A stretch of DNA of 64,000 nt from Epiperipatus broadwayi (taxonomy: Eukaryota; Onychophora; Udeonychophora; Euonychophora; Peripatidae), in NCBI GenBank assembly GCA_028023455.1, contig JAQFVV010006220.1:9069916-9133915 (forward strand), given 5' to 3'. The notes under the pieces are model-generated. The model worked only from the letters and a program-made list of their open reading frames with translations. It was not told where the DNA came from and searched no databases. This document shows positions 1 through 10,812 of the stretch, one piece after another. Positions within the stretch are counted from its first letter, which is position 1; each line of letters starts with the position of its first letter. The position numbers and the translations under genes were made by a program.

Positions 1-472
1 AATAATATGCACGTCTGTGAGCATTAATACATAATACTAAAATAAAACAAAATGAAATATAATTCATCTAAAACAATAAAAACAATATGTATTATATTCT
101 ATTATTTTGATAAGAATATTTTATCTTATCACCTATGCTTCAACTAATGATAAGGTTCTTCATTATAATAGTTATATCACCTTCCTATTAAGCCCACATT
201 ATAGATTCATGTATAGGTAAATATGTCAATTTTTCAGACTTCAAATAATATAAGAATTTTTACTTCAATTAGGCAAGATATGATCAAGTTATTCTTATTT
301 ACACCATCAGCTGATTAACATGATAAAAATTGTCGCTTTCTTTATTTTTATTTTTAAAAGTTGCCTTTATTTTGCAGTGGATAGTTTAAATGCGTGTTCA
401 CCATTTTAACCTATGGTTCAATTGAAATATTGCTCTAAAACAATAAAATGAAAAAATTACCAGAAATTAGTG
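1..472. other. AT-rich stretch, nothing recognised
   Basis: Simple AT-rich sequence with no long open frame, no clear repeat and no RNA gene that I could see. It is the left flank of the hAT insertion that starts at 481. Confidence 0.5.
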
Positions 473-480
473 GCCTAGAT

Positions 481-2004
481 CAGCGTTTCCCAACCTTTTT
501 TGGCTCACGTACCACTTGGTAGTATATCATGCTAAATTGTACCACTTCGTAAAAATGATTGTATTTTGTGAAATTTGTTATTGCGAGTGTGTTATTTTAT
601 TTGCATTATACATATTATAAAGTGACCATGTATTCACATCACATAAAGAGACAAATTACATACATCATGCTGGATTATAAACTCACTGAAATTATAAACT
701 CACTGTAACATATATGTATGTGTTTGTTCAAAGTATCATATTTATCTACTATTTTGTCATATTTCATTTACTAATAAATGGTTTTAATAAAAACACAAAA
801 TTATAAAAACCCAATTAATCTATTTTTTTATCATAATCAAATGTTTTTATAAAATAAATTTAATGAGATCCTTGTACTTGTTTCGAAGAACATAATTTTT
901 TGAAATTTGGTTCAGAAGATGCACGATTACCCTTAAGTCTACAGCTGCATTCAATCTGTTTCAATACTTTTTTTAAAAAAAAATATATGAAGAAAAAGCT
1001 CTTTCTACTAATTCCATACTAGTAAATGGTAATAATAATTTAAGAGCTTTCTCAGAAAACTGTTCATATTCTTTAATGTTTAACCAAAATTAATTAGATT
1101 GTGTCGATAATTCTATTAAATTTTCTTTCTCTTTTATTGATAATGATGTAGCTTTTTTTAAATTTTCTTCATAGAAGGGGTTTGAAATCCACTTATCATT
1201 TGTGTTTTCGGGTTTTGGAAAATATTCCATGAAAGACAATTTTAATCCCGTTAAATGTGCTATTATATTTTCTGTATATCTTGAGACAGACTAACCTTAT
1301 TTTCAAACAAAAAAAATATGTAGAGTTTCAAATTTTTACGGTATTGTTTTCAATACACTGTTTCCAAAAATCTAATTTCTTAATCATACTTTCAATTTTA
1401 TCATTAACATTAAAGATCGTTATCGAGTTATTCTGAAGTGTCAAATTTAAGTTCATTTATTTGCAAAAAATATCAGATAAATATGCAAGCACCTGAAGCC
1501 AATCAAAATCATACAATTTCGAAGAGAGATCAAAAGGATTGTCTTAAAAAAAAACCCGTGGTTCTTGTCTAAGTTCGAATAAGCAGGTTATATAGGGATC
1601 AATGAATTTTAATAAACAAAGACGATACAACCACAAACAATAACCTGTCACTTGTAAGCCATGCGGTGAAGTGAATGAGAGTGCAGCACTATCACAACAG
1701 TGGCGGCGACATCTCAAGTTACTCGTGGCTAACGGCTAAATTTAAAAGTGCACTCCAAAAAAAAAAAAACGATATCAATGGCTGGATTTTCGATCATCGA
1801 CTGTACATATTATAATACTTTACTGTATAATATTATTCATTAAAATAATTTTTATGAATTATAGGAAAAAACGTTTCTATGATATTTTTATGATTTAATT
1901 TTTTTTATTTTTTATGTCCGCCATTATTGATTATTTTTCGTGTACCACCAACAAGCAACTCGCATACCACCAGTGGTACGCGTACCACAGGTTGGGAAAC
2001 GCTG
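481..2004 (-). mobile_element. hAT transposon (ZBED5/SCAND3-like), internally deleted
   Basis: The left end begins CAGCGTTTCCCAACC and the right end is its exact inverse, GGTTGGGAAACGCTG. The subterminal parts also mirror each other: both contain the words GTACCAC and ACGCGTACCAC or close forms. The same 8 bases, GCCTAGAT, lie directly outside both ends (473-480 and 2005-2012). An 8-bp target duplication is the hallmark of the hAT superfamily. The 1.5-kb body holds only the C-terminal half of a transposase on the minus strand, so the copy is non-autonomous. The intact target duplication suggests the insertion itself is not very old, although the reading frame is broken. Confidence 0.92.
845..1560 (-). 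pseudogene. hAT transposase remnant, C-terminal half
   Basis: Read on the minus strand, shifting frame where needed, the segment gives pieces typical of ZBED5/SCAND3-like hAT transposases. In order these are LQVLAYLSDIF near 1470-1500, NDKIESMIKKLDFW near 1370-1410, GIKIVFHGIF and KWISNPF near 1190-1250, and LPFTSMELVERAFSS near 985-1035. The last is the hAT C-terminal dimerisation region. Stops and frameshifts separate the pieces, so no functional protein is possible. The BED zinc finger and first catalytic region are missing, so the copy is both deleted and mutated. The family call rests on the order and spacing of these motifs together with the matching hAT ends. Confidence 0.8.
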
Positions 2005-2012
2005 GCCTAGAT

Positions 2013-2576
2013 AATCACTAATATTTTGTTTTTGAAAATAGTATCCTTTATTCTTTTAAGAAATTTTGATTTAAATAAATATATTTTATATAGAAAAATA
2101 GTTAGGATATTTCTTTTTTTAAAAGAATTTTTAATGTAAAATATACATAAAAAATACTCTGGTGCATGCCCTTACCTTATTATAATAAGTTTATAACAGT
2201 CACTCATAAATGAGTATGGCCATGCCAATTCCAAAAAGGGGACAGGGAAAACTATTCTAGAGATGAGTTTTTTTTTAAGACTATACAAACCAATACATCC
2301 TCATAGAAAATCTGCTAATCAATTTTTGTTTATTTGATATTCTGTGATTTTGTCTTTTAACTTGTTGTGTAGAAAACAGTGTTGACTATTTTCATTGGGA
2401 TGACATAGATGAGAAAAGAATACATTGGACAGCTATAATAAGACATAGTGTTGAGGCATGTGATTAATATACATTGACAGTAAAAAACTTATATGCCCAG
2501 GATTTTATAAAACTATATGAAACTTTTAAATCAATGCTACTTTAATAGTCTCCAATCAAAAAAAAAATATCGTAAA
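2013..2576. other. Unannotated AT-rich spacer
   Basis: No coding potential, RNA gene or repeat that I could support on either strand. Confidence 0.45.
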
Positions 2577-2681
2577 TTTAAAAATAAATATTTTATTTTA
2601 ATAAAATAATACTATATACATACATAAATATTTAAAAATAAATATTTTATTTTAATAAAATAATACTATATACATAAATAT
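2577..2681. repeat. Two-copy tandem repeat, about 54 bp
   Basis: The unit starting TTTAAAAATAAATATTTT at 2577 is repeated at 2631 with almost no change. The second copy lacks one TACA step near its end. The sequence is nearly pure A and T, so slippage is the simplest origin. Confidence 0.85.
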
Positions 2682-2689
2682 TGAAAATA

Positions 2690-3580
2690 AAAATATAATT
2701 TTTTTTACAATAAATTTAAAATAAAAGATTATATTATTTATAATGAATTTATTTATTTTTCACTCACCTAATACCTAACAAATTAGCTACAAATTTATAA
2801 TATATTTCAAGAGTTAATTCATTTATGTTTGCATGCAATCAGCACATATGTGAATTAAATGGAATATTTTGATTATAGAATAAATATGTTTTTTTTTTCT
2901 TATAAAACCCAAGACACATGTATAAAGCATTATCCCTTTATTATATACAGAACAGTGACCAAGTTAACTTTCTTTCACTTCCAGCCATAAAATATTTTTG
3001 TATTACAAAATACAGAAGTAAAGTATTGTTGCAACACCACAAAATATAATTAGTTCTTTAGATGGTACAACTCTACTTTTTAATTTTTTTTACAAGAGAA
3101 GAAACATAAATAAATACATATTTATTTATTATCTGACTGATAAATACATTGTTTCTATGAAATTAAAGTTGTTATAAAAAATTAAATATGCCGTGTATAC
3201 ATAATATAGATTTTAATTTTTGATTTTTGTCAGTCTTTTGAACCATCCATCTCTAAGGTTGTGTAATGTTTCAAAATAAAACTATTTTTAATTACTTTTA
3301 ATGCCAATCAAATAGTAGAATACTGCAATATTAAATTTATAAAAGTTATATTTTTACAAGTGATGAAGCTAATCATTAGAAAAATGTAATACCAATTATT
3401 AACAATCATTTATTAAGCTAGAAATTATTATTTTATTTCAGACCAGATACAGGCATCACTTTTATTAAGGAGCAATACTCATTTTTTATTAAATATAAAT
3501 GCATGATTTATTAATAATTTAAGTTGCCCATCTCACTTTTTCTCTACATGTACCTAATATCTTATATATATATATATATA
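2690..3580. other. AT-rich spacer with a short TA microsatellite
   Basis: No gene or mobile element recognised. A short (TA)n run lies near 3564-3581. Confidence 0.45.
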
Positions 3581-4016
3581 TCATTAAAAACTAGTCAACA
3601 CCTAGACAATCCCAATATTAATAACAATCAACAATTTCAAACTGTTGTCAAGATAACCTTCTTTTAACAATAAAAGTGGAGTACTACATTTACTAATGGT
3701 CCAATATAACTTATGTAGAGACTAAAGATTGCAACTTGATCATAGAGATTGAAATTATTGATACAAAAAAGTTTAAATAAACCTCTTTAAGCAGGTAAAT
3801 ATAACCTATTCCGAATGCAGACTAATAAATAGTCAATTATAACATTACAAACTGCAATTATAAATTTCAAATTGCATCCAAAGTATTACTTAAATAATAA
3901 GTGTAATAATGTTCAAGGCTAAATAGGTTTGTAAATAAACATTAAAAACCAGTCGACACTTATACAGTGCCAAATCAATAACAATCAACAATTTCACACT
4001 ATTGTCAAGGCAATTA
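3581..4016. repeat. Pair of diverged direct repeats, about 75 bp each
   Basis: The sequence around 3581-3655 (ACTAGTCAACACC, then AATAACAATCAACAATTTC, then GTTGTCAAG) recurs at 3941-4016 as ACCAGTCGACACT, AATAACAATCAACAATTTC and ATTGTCAAG. The 290 bp between the copies are not repeated, so this is not a simple tandem duplication. It could be two copies of a short interspersed element, or the ends of an unrecognised element of about 435 bp. Confidence 0.7.
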
Positions 4017-4146
4017 TTAAATTATTAAATATAAAAAATTATTAATAAACACGCTTAAAAACTTGCACTTAAGTAAAAACATTGAAAAAAAAGAAAATAA
4101 TGATTTTAAGATGCATTTCTGTCTGAACCAGTACTTCTAGGTTGAA

Positions 4147-4424
4147 CCACTAAACATCACATGATCACCATTTCTTATGCTAGCACATATCTGTTATTAA
4201 AACATGCAAAACTCTCCATCCTAAGATCTAGGTGCAGTGCTCTCAGATCCAAAGCTCCTCATTGATGAAAACTACAAGCCAGAAACTAGTCTGGGGATAT
4301 TGGATGAGTAGGCACTAGATGGGGATTTTATGCACAAGCCTTCTGGCATCCATTGATTACTCTGGTTGGCATTGAGTGGCACTACTTTATGGAGGGTTTT
4401 GCCTATTTTAATCATTTCTAAGTT
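4147..4424 (+). mobile_element. Family A hammerhead repeat, short inverted copy
   Basis: Bases 4147-4219 match the start of a family A unit in forward orientation (ACTAAACATCACATGATCACC, then AAAACTCTCCAT). From about 4220 the sequence switches to the reverse orientation of the same unit and runs to GAGGGTTTTGCC near 4403. This is therefore a small truncated version of the inverted arrangement seen at 5860-7976 and 20663-21533. TTCTAGGTTG (4135-4144) and TTCTAAGTTG (4416-4425) could be a 10-bp target duplication with one mismatch. Confidence 0.75.
4255..4297 (+). ncRNA. Degenerate hammerhead ribozyme (family A)
   Basis: Helix I strand CTCCTCA, GAAA, CTAG, TC and TGGGGA are all preserved. The conserved core CUGAUGA reads TTGATGA and the 5' side of stem II is changed (AAAC instead of TGGC). 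The loss of C3 and of stem II pairing makes self-cleavage unlikely. Confidence 0.6.
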
Positions 4425-4749
4425 GGTTGAGGCACAAACCTTTCTTAAATATTTGCATTTTTTCCAATAACCTTTACGTACAAATATTTAAAATTTTATT
4501 TTACATATTTTCAGTTTATTTTCAATGAAAATAACTTCTTTTTTAATTCAAACTTCTTTCATTATGTCCATGTAAGGTAGGCTTTGTAGTATTTAGTCAT
4601 GCATTGTCATATTTTATATAAAAATGGGGAAAGCAATTTAGGGTGCATGGAAGATATGTGTTCCACTAGTCTTACTGGTTAGGATTATATGCACAACTAG
4701 TATTCTAGCTAAGGGTAAAAAAAAACAAGTAGTGTACACAACATAATTT

Positions 4750-5460
4750 TTAAAAAGTATACAAATTGCATGTAAAAAGAAAGTTCATCATGAAAAAATT
4801 ATGTATGACAGAGCATAAAACATTGTTTGCACAATGATACTTAGCACATTTGGTTCTGCTTTCAATTTTATTTTTTGCACATCTTGAGCACCATCTTCAT
4901 CTTTTATTTTTGATGGGCAAATGGTCAACTATATTCTGCAACAACTTTACTACTTTTGATAGCATGTTTCTGCATCATTTGTGTTTTATGTGAATATTTT
5001 GTTTTCCAATTGTCATCATTTTTTCAGTAAGTGGGAAAACACATTGCAACAATTTGACATATTGGCTAACGAACAGCTGTAGTAAACAGTCCATTTTATC
5101 AGATTACCTATTCAGTTTGAATAATGAGATTATTGGGTGATTTTGAGTGACTGTATATCTAGGCAATAAGAATCTGTTTAGTATGAATCACATGCTGAGA
5201 ACACTGTTTTGAGATGGTATTTTGGAATTAGAACTTTTGCCTGAACTTACCTCATTATCAATGTTGATAGAAAGTTGATCATTATCTTCCTATGAAGTTG
5301 CTGAAGAATTTTCATCTATATTCTCAACACCACTGTCAGCCTCGTATTTTCATCTGATAAATTATCTATAGAAAAGTCAGACAATTCATCATCAGATTTC
5401 CCCAAAATCTGAATTTCTTTGTCTGTAAAAGTTTCTTTTGTTGTTTATTTCACAGACTTA
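4750..5460 (-). pseudogene. piggyBac-like transposase fossil, internally deleted
   Basis: On the minus strand, 5200-5450 reads as an acidic, serine-rich stretch (EIQILGKSDDELSDF, then NIDENSSATS) like the N-terminal part of piggyBac transposases. Then 4790-4930 reads as a cysteine-rich tail: CSRCAKNKIESRTKCAKYHC, followed by LC and H. This spacing resembles the C-terminal zinc-binding domain of that family. The whole catalytic centre between them is missing and stops occur in every frame. I could not fix the terminal repeats or TTAA target sites. A better-preserved catalytic part of a piggyBac-like transposase lies at 45.0-45.9 kb, but the two share no overlapping segment to test whether they are one family. 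Confidence 0.5.
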
Positions 5461-6022
5461 AAAAATGTAAAAGTGCAGCAGTAAAAGTCAATTTGAGAAT
5501 GAAGTAAAATGTGTTTTTAATACTAATGGAATATATATAATTCCAATGATCACAATCAATGGGATAATAATCAGAGAAAACCAATGAAATTACTGGGTTT
5601 TTATTGTATTCTGAAATGCCAAATGGAGCTCAAGAATAAATAAACATATAGAAAAAATAATACAAAATAAACATAAATATGTATCAAAAGTCTAAAAAAC
5701 ATGACCATGGGTAAACAATTGGTGGTAAACAGTTGCTTGCTGTTTTAGAACAATGGAAGTCCTGCAATCTATGGACAGTTTCAAAACTAAACATCATGTA
5801 TTGGCTTCTAAATAAATGGAATATCAGTCTGTGAGTTCTAGAATCTTTATTTTTTCAATCACTAAACATCACATGATCACCATCTCTATACTATCACATA
5901 AATTGTTGTAAACAAAGGCAAAACTCTCCATACAGTAGTGCCACCCTGTGCCAAACAGAGTAATCAATGGATGCCAGAAGGCTTGTGCATAAAATCCCTA
6001 TCTAGTGCCTATTCTTCCAATA

Positions 6023-6065
6023 TCCCCAGACTAATTTCTGGCTTGTGGCCATCATCAGTGAGGAG
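6023..6065 (-). ncRNA. Hammerhead ribozyme, family A unit 1
   Basis: On the minus strand: helix I CUCCUCA, core CUGAUGA, stem II UGGC-CACAA-GCCA, GAAA, stem III UUAG, then UC and UGGGGA closing helix I. The only change from the family consensus is the first stem III base (U for C), which still allows a U-G pair. The core is complete, so cleavage after UC remains plausible. Confidence 0.75.
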
Positions 6066-6477
6066 CCTTGGATCTGAGAGCACTGCACCTAGATCTTAGG
6101 ATCTAATGCAACCCTCCAGCAGCCACCTTTTAATTCTACTTTACTACAAAACTATGAGAATGAAATTGAAAACACAATAATATTTTCAATCTAAGCTCAT
6201 TAGCTTAAATAGTCATATAGGTCTGAACTTAATTCAGCACCCATACATTTTGGTGTCTTTGGCTCTTAAACAACCATAGCTATCACTATCCTATTAGGCA
6301 GGATTGGTGTTAAACCACTAAACATCACATGATCACCATCTCTATACAAGCACATAAATTGTTGTAAACAAAGGCAAAACTCTCCATACAGTAGTGCCAC
6401 CCTGTGCCAAACAGAGTAATCAATGGATGCCAGATGACTGTGCATAAAATCTCTATTTAGTGCCTACTCTTCCAATA

Positions 6478-6520
6478 TCCCCAGACTAGTTTCTGGCTTG
6501 TGGCCATCATCAGTGAGAAG
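6478..6520 (-). ncRNA. Hammerhead ribozyme, family A unit 2
   Basis: On the minus strand: CUUCUCA, CUGAUGA, UGGC-CACAA-GCCA, GAAA, CUAG, UC, UGGGGA. All invariant core bases are present. Helix I tolerates the CUUCUCA variant through G-U pairs. The predicted cleavage site follows the UC of GUC. Confidence 0.82.
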
Positions 6521-6920
6521 CCTTGGATCTGAGAGCACTGTACCTAGATCTTAGGATCTAATGCAACCCTCCAGCAGCCATCTTTTAACTCTACTTTACT
6601 ACAAAACTATGAGAATGAAATTTGAAAACACAATTTTTTCAATCTAAGCTCAATATCTTATATAGTCATATGGGTCTGAGCTCGATTCAGCACCCATACA
6701 TTTTGGTGTCTTTGGCTCTTAAACAACCATAGCCACTACTATCCTATTAACAGGATAGGTGTTAAACCACTAAACATCACATGATCACCATCTCTTGTAA
6801 ACAAAGGCAAAACTCTCCATACAGTAGTGCCACCCCGTGCCAAACAGAGTAATCAATGAATGCCAGAAGGCTTGTGCATAAAATCCCTATCTAGTGCCTA
6901 CTCTGCTCTCAGATCTAAGG

Positions 6921-6963
6921 CTCCTCACTGATGATGGCCACAAGCCAGAAACTAGTCTGGGGA
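6921..6963 (+). ncRNA. Hammerhead ribozyme, family A, intact core
   Basis: On the plus strand: helix I CUCCUCA (6921-6927), CUGAUGA (6928-6934), stem II UGGC (6935-6938), loop CACAA, GCCA (6944-6947), GAAA (6948-6951), CUAG (6952-6955), UC (6956-6957), then UGGGGA (6958-6963) pairing with CUCCUCA. Stem II has four pairs and helix I has six counting one G-U. Stem III is only the self-complementary CUAG; such a stem is weak in one molecule and would favour two hammerheads pairing with each other. It is the first ribozyme after the inversion point of the array. Confidence 0.88.
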
Positions 6964-7372
6964 TATTGGAAGAGTAGGCACTAGATAGGGATTTTATGCA
7001 CAAACCTTCTGGCGTCCATTGATTACTCTGTTTGGCACAGGATGGCACTACTGTATGGAGAGTTTTGCCTTTGTTTACAACAATTTATGTGCTAGTATAG
7101 AGATGATGATCATGTGATGTTTAGTGGTTTAACACCAATCCTAATAGGATAATGGTGGCTATGGTTGTTTAAGAGCCAAAGACACCAAAATGTATGGGTG
7201 CTGAATTGAGTTCAGACCCATATGACTATATAAGCTATTGAGCTTAGATTGAAAATATTATTGTGTTTTCAATTTCATTCTCATAGTTTTGTAGTAAAGT
7301 AGAGTTAAAAGGTGGCTGCTGGAGGGTTGCATTAGATCCTAAGATCTAGGTGCAGTGCTCTCAGATCCAAGG

Positions 7373-7416
7373 CTCCTCACTGATGATGGCCACAACCCAG
7401 AGAATAGTCTGGGGAT
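7373..7416 (+). ncRNA. Degenerate hammerhead, family A
   Basis: CUCCUCA and CUGAUGA are intact, but stem II reads UGGC/CCCA and the GAAACUAG block reads GAGAATAG. Loss of the second A of GAAA should abolish activity, so this unit of the right arm looks like a dead copy. Confidence 0.65.
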
Positions 7417-7826
7417 ATTGGAAGAGTAGGCACTAGATAGGGATTTTATGCACAAGCCTTCTGGCATCCATTGATTACTCTGTTTGGCCCAGGGTGGCAC
7501 TACTGTATGGAGAGTTTTGCCTTTGTTTACAACAATTTATGTGCTAGTATAGAGATGGTGATCATGTGATGTTTAATGGTTTAACACCAATCCTGCCTAA
7601 TAGGATAGTGGTGGCTATGGTTGTTTAAAAGCCAAAGACACCAAAATGTATGGGTGCTGTTGAGTTCAGAACCATATGACTATATAAGCTATTGAGCTTA
7701 GATTGAAAATATTATTGTGTTTTCAATTTCATTCTCATAGTTTTGTAGTAAAGTAGAGTTAAAAGGTGTCTGTTGGAGGGTCACATTAGATCCTAAGATC
7801 TAGGTGCAGTGCTTTCAGATCCAAGG

Positions 7827-7869
7827 CTCCTCGCTGATGATGGCCACAAGCCAGAAACTAGTCTGGGGA
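7827..7869 (+). ncRNA. Hammerhead ribozyme, family A, intact core
   Basis: Helix I CUCCUCG, CUGAUGA (7834-7840), UGGC-CACAA-GCCA, GAAA (7854-7857), CUAG, UC, UGGGGA. The single change, G for A next to the core, still pairs with U. All invariant core positions are kept. Confidence 0.84.
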
Positions 7870-7988
7870 TATTGGAAGAGTAATCACTAGATAGGGATTT
7901 TATGCCCAAGCCTTCTGGCATCCATTGATTACTCTGGCACAGGGTGGCACTACTGTATGGAGAGTTTTGCCTTTGTTATTTTTTCAAT

Positions 7989-8690
7989 GGTGTCTATATT
8001 TTCTTTCACAGGACATATATGTTCTGTTGGCAGTCTAAGAATTAAATTACAGTAATGTAATTGATATGTATCTAACCACATAATTAAGAGTAAAATAAAT
8101 ATTTTATTTATTTTATTCCAGTTTTTTTGACAATAATTTAACCTAATTGCAATCATTTTTTCTAAATTTGCTAAATAAGATATTTATTAATATTTTTTAA
8201 ATATTTTAATTTAAAAGAATGGCTGTGATTAAATTAGTAAAAAATACAAAATAAATCGTATTTAGTAAATATTTGTTATTTATGATGGATATTCATTACC
8301 TAATTAATACCTTACATACTATGTAGTGATGTGGAGTTTGAGTCAGAGCACAAAGTTTTTCAGATCATGATGACAAGGCTTAGAATTTTTTTAGGTGGCC
8401 ATTTAATTTTAATCAGCTATATGTTTCATTATTTGGTTGGTAAATAGGTATTAGCTATTATTAACTAGAAGGAAAAAGTACCAGGTTTATGTGAGATGGT
8501 CAGAAGAAAATCAATTCCTTGTCCGCAAAAAAAGAGGCTATAATATGACATAACTTTCACTGCTGCTGAGAAAATATCAGCTTATATTTACAAATTTAAT
8601 TTTCTATATGAAAAAGGTCCAATTCATAAAATGACAATAAAAAAATCCCAAAACATATAATTGTAAAGAATTAATACAGACTTCCAAGTA
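7989..8690. other. AT-rich spacer, nothing recognised
   Basis: No repeat, RNA gene or protein family that I could identify between the family A array and the family B copy. Confidence 0.4.
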
Positions 8691-8699
8691 CCCTTCAGC

Positions 8700-8970
8700 T
8701 ATTGACTGACCGTACACATGTGAAAAATATAAATGATCTGCAATATATGTATTTTGTGCCAAACCAGCACTCATCAATTGGTCCAGATCATTATCTTCCA
8801 CATATATATATATAATCAGTGCTCAGTTTATATTAAGATAGTATATCTTCAAACTTTAATGGACAGGTTTCAATCTACTCCACCCTCCAACTCTTCAGCC
8901 ATCCATATCATTGAAAATCTGATGATGGAATGCGCAAATCCTTTGTTGATGCTAAAATTATTGTAATACA
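8700..8970. mobile_element. Family B hammerhead repeat, single arm
   Basis: The segment matches the left arm and centre of the foldback at 36.9-37.4 kb. Shared words are ATCAATTGGTCCAGATCATT versus ATCAGTTGGTCCAGATTACT, then CAGTGCTCAG, then AAAATCTGATGATGGAAT. It is a one-armed or truncated copy of the same repeat. The short open frames crossing it look accidental. Confidence 0.7.
8738..8784 (-). ncRNA. Near-hammerhead motif, family B
   Basis: On the minus strand: ACCAA, UUGAUGA (consensus CUGAUGA), stem II GUGC-loop-GCAC, AAAAU (consensus GAAAU), ACAU, AUA, then UUGCAG. Stem II is the best preserved of the family and has the usual G-C closing pair, but two invariant core bases (C3 and the G of GAAA) are mutated. 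Probably inactive. Confidence 0.55.
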
Positions 8971-9635
8971 TATGTTGATATTAAGTCATGCAATTTTTTT
9001 TATTGAAGAGCTAATGTTTAAGCAATTAAGAATAAATATTAATAAATTTTCAAAAAAGCAGTTAGCATCTTAGTAAACGCAGAACATTTATATAAATCTT
9101 ATTCTAAATTACATATTATTATGTTCAGTGTAATTAATATTAATTATATACTATGTAAGCTCATTACATTTTTATAAAATGTTATTAACTTTTCCATAAC
9201 TCCATTAATCATTATTTACATTTGTATTCTTTTCAGAATTAATAATGATCTGAAATTTTTAGAAGTAACTATTTTATTTAGGTCTTTATAATGAAATTGG
9301 GGAATGTGTGGAAAGAATAATGGAACCAATAAAACAGTTTTTATTAAAAGGCTCTAAAAGTCAAAAAATAAATTAATCAAAGCTGGAAAGATAATTGGTT
9401 CCTAAAGAGAGTAAGTAGTGTTTATTGTTGTATATAAGATTTTAGAGAGACAGTGTGTTCAACATGACTTACAGGTTTTTATGCAGTCTATGTACAGAAA
9501 CTTGTGACTTTGTTGAAAAAAAAAACTATTTCAAATTGCAATCATTGCCAGTTTCCTATGGAAAAAAAATCCTTACAAAATCCCATTTTCTAAAATAAAC
9601 TTTTTATTAGAAATGAATGGATAAATGCTCTACAC

Positions 9636-9705
9636 GTTCTAATGCAGTGGTAAAATGACTGGACTTGATACCATAGTTTTATTCTGCTGCATCTGGTGCT
9701 CAAAT
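9636..9705 (+). repeat. tRNA-like SINE head (weak)
   Basis: GCAGTGGTAAAATGACTGG followed about 40 bases later by CATCTGGTGCTCAAATGCC resembles the 5' part of a tRNA-derived SINE. A related start, GCAATGGTAGAGTAAT, and the word CTCTGGTGCTCAA occur at 43.9 kb. The A and B boxes are poor, so the call is tentative. Confidence 0.3.
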
Positions 9706-10348
9706 GCCAACATGACTTCCAAGTGATAAATCTCGATAATTTATTCTTATTTATTAGAAAAAGTGACTAAAAGGAGAAGTTGGTAGAGAAAGTGATCTGA
9801 ATCTAATTTTTAAATGACAGCTTCTATATCAATTTGTAAAATTGGTTAATTGATTAATACGATATTCCGCAATACAAAACAGCTAATTGTTAATTATCAA
9901 TTGATAATTATAAATTATCATTAATTATAATATCCATTTAAAAATATTGCTAATTTACTCTGATAGAATAAAAAATGTTGAATTTTTCTATGTCATCCTG
10001 GCTAATTTTTAACGATTACTTTAAAAAAAATTTGACTGTTACATAAGTAAACAAGTACTAGTCACTATTGAATTTATGTATGTAGATAATATAGATTTCC
10101 CATTTATGCTAACAACATCAGTCTTTTATCAATTTATAATAATAAACATGAAAAAAAAAAATTCTGGTCAAGCTATTGATAGTCTCATATTTTGATAAAC
10201 ATTTACAAATTTTTCCAATATGTTATCAAAGCCCCAAGATTTTCATCAGTATTGTGATTAAGCAAATATTACAAGAATATCAGTTCAATTAAACAAACTC
10301 AAGCTTCATTTAAAAACCATTGCAGAAAAACAAGTATGTCACCTAAAA

Positions 10349-10804
10349 CAAGGGTCAGCAACTCTGACTTAGGAACCTCATGCAACTCTTTGATTCCAAT
10401 CTTGGGGTTCTTTTTATCATGCTAAACGTAAATATATTCCTAAGTAAATATTTTTATGACTCTAGGAATGGAAAAAAGTGCTTTACAACATTGTTTTTTA
10501 ATTCAGCTTTATTAAAGAGTAATAATTGTTATATATAATGAATATTTAAATGTTAGAAATTTGTGAATTAATCAAACTGTCAAAGTAATTTTTTGTTTTT
10601 GTTTGTTTATTTTTAAAAGAATTTTTAAAATATATATACAGATTCTGTTATGTTCTATTATTAAAATAAATGTTCAAATATATCCACAGCCGTTCAGAAA
10701 TTTTTTATGAATATTTAATATTCATCTATTTTTTTTAGCGGCTCTTTTATGGGGGGGGGGGGGTAACATAATGGCTCTTTATTTAAAAAATTAGCCGAAC
10801 CCTG
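10349..10804. mobile_element. Small non-autonomous hAT-like element
   Basis: The left end is CAAGGGTCAGCAAC and the right end inverts to CAGGGTTCGGCTAA, both close to the CAGGGGTCGGCAA type of hAT ends. Outside them lie ACCTAAAA (10341-10348) and ATCTAGAA (10805-10812), which match at 6 of 8 positions, as expected for an aged 8-bp duplication. The 456-bp interior has no transposase and contains a run of 13 G near 10750, next to GCTCTTTTAT and GGCTCTTTAT. It would depend on a transposase made elsewhere. Confidence 0.7.
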
Positions 10805-10812
10805 ATCTAGAA

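Larger units (their letters stand above)
5848..7988. mobile_element. Palindromic hammerhead-repeat array, family A (F-F-f|r-R-R)
   Basis: Two complete units of 456 and 452 bp start at 5861 and 6317 and a partial third starts at 6769, all in one orientation. At about 6905 the sequence flips, and a partial plus two further units follow in reverse orientation to 7976. The arms are about 1.04 and 1.07 kb, so the whole is a near-palindrome. TATTTTTTCAAT occurs exactly at 5848-5859 and 7977-7988, right at the array ends, and looks like a 12-bp target-site duplication. No protein is encoded. Each full unit carries one hammerhead motif: on the minus strand in the left arm and on the plus strand in the right arm. 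The unit size, one ribozyme per unit and the tandem layout resemble metazoan retrozymes. Flanking duplications of this length suggest retrotransposition rather than local amplification. Confidence 0.85.

Noticed and set aside
8918-8950. CTGATGATGGAAT motif in the centre of family B as an extra hammerhead
   Set aside because: CUGAUGA is there, but the downstream GAAA is missing in both copies (AAAT, AAAA) and helix I cannot be drawn. The real candidate is the motif in the arms.
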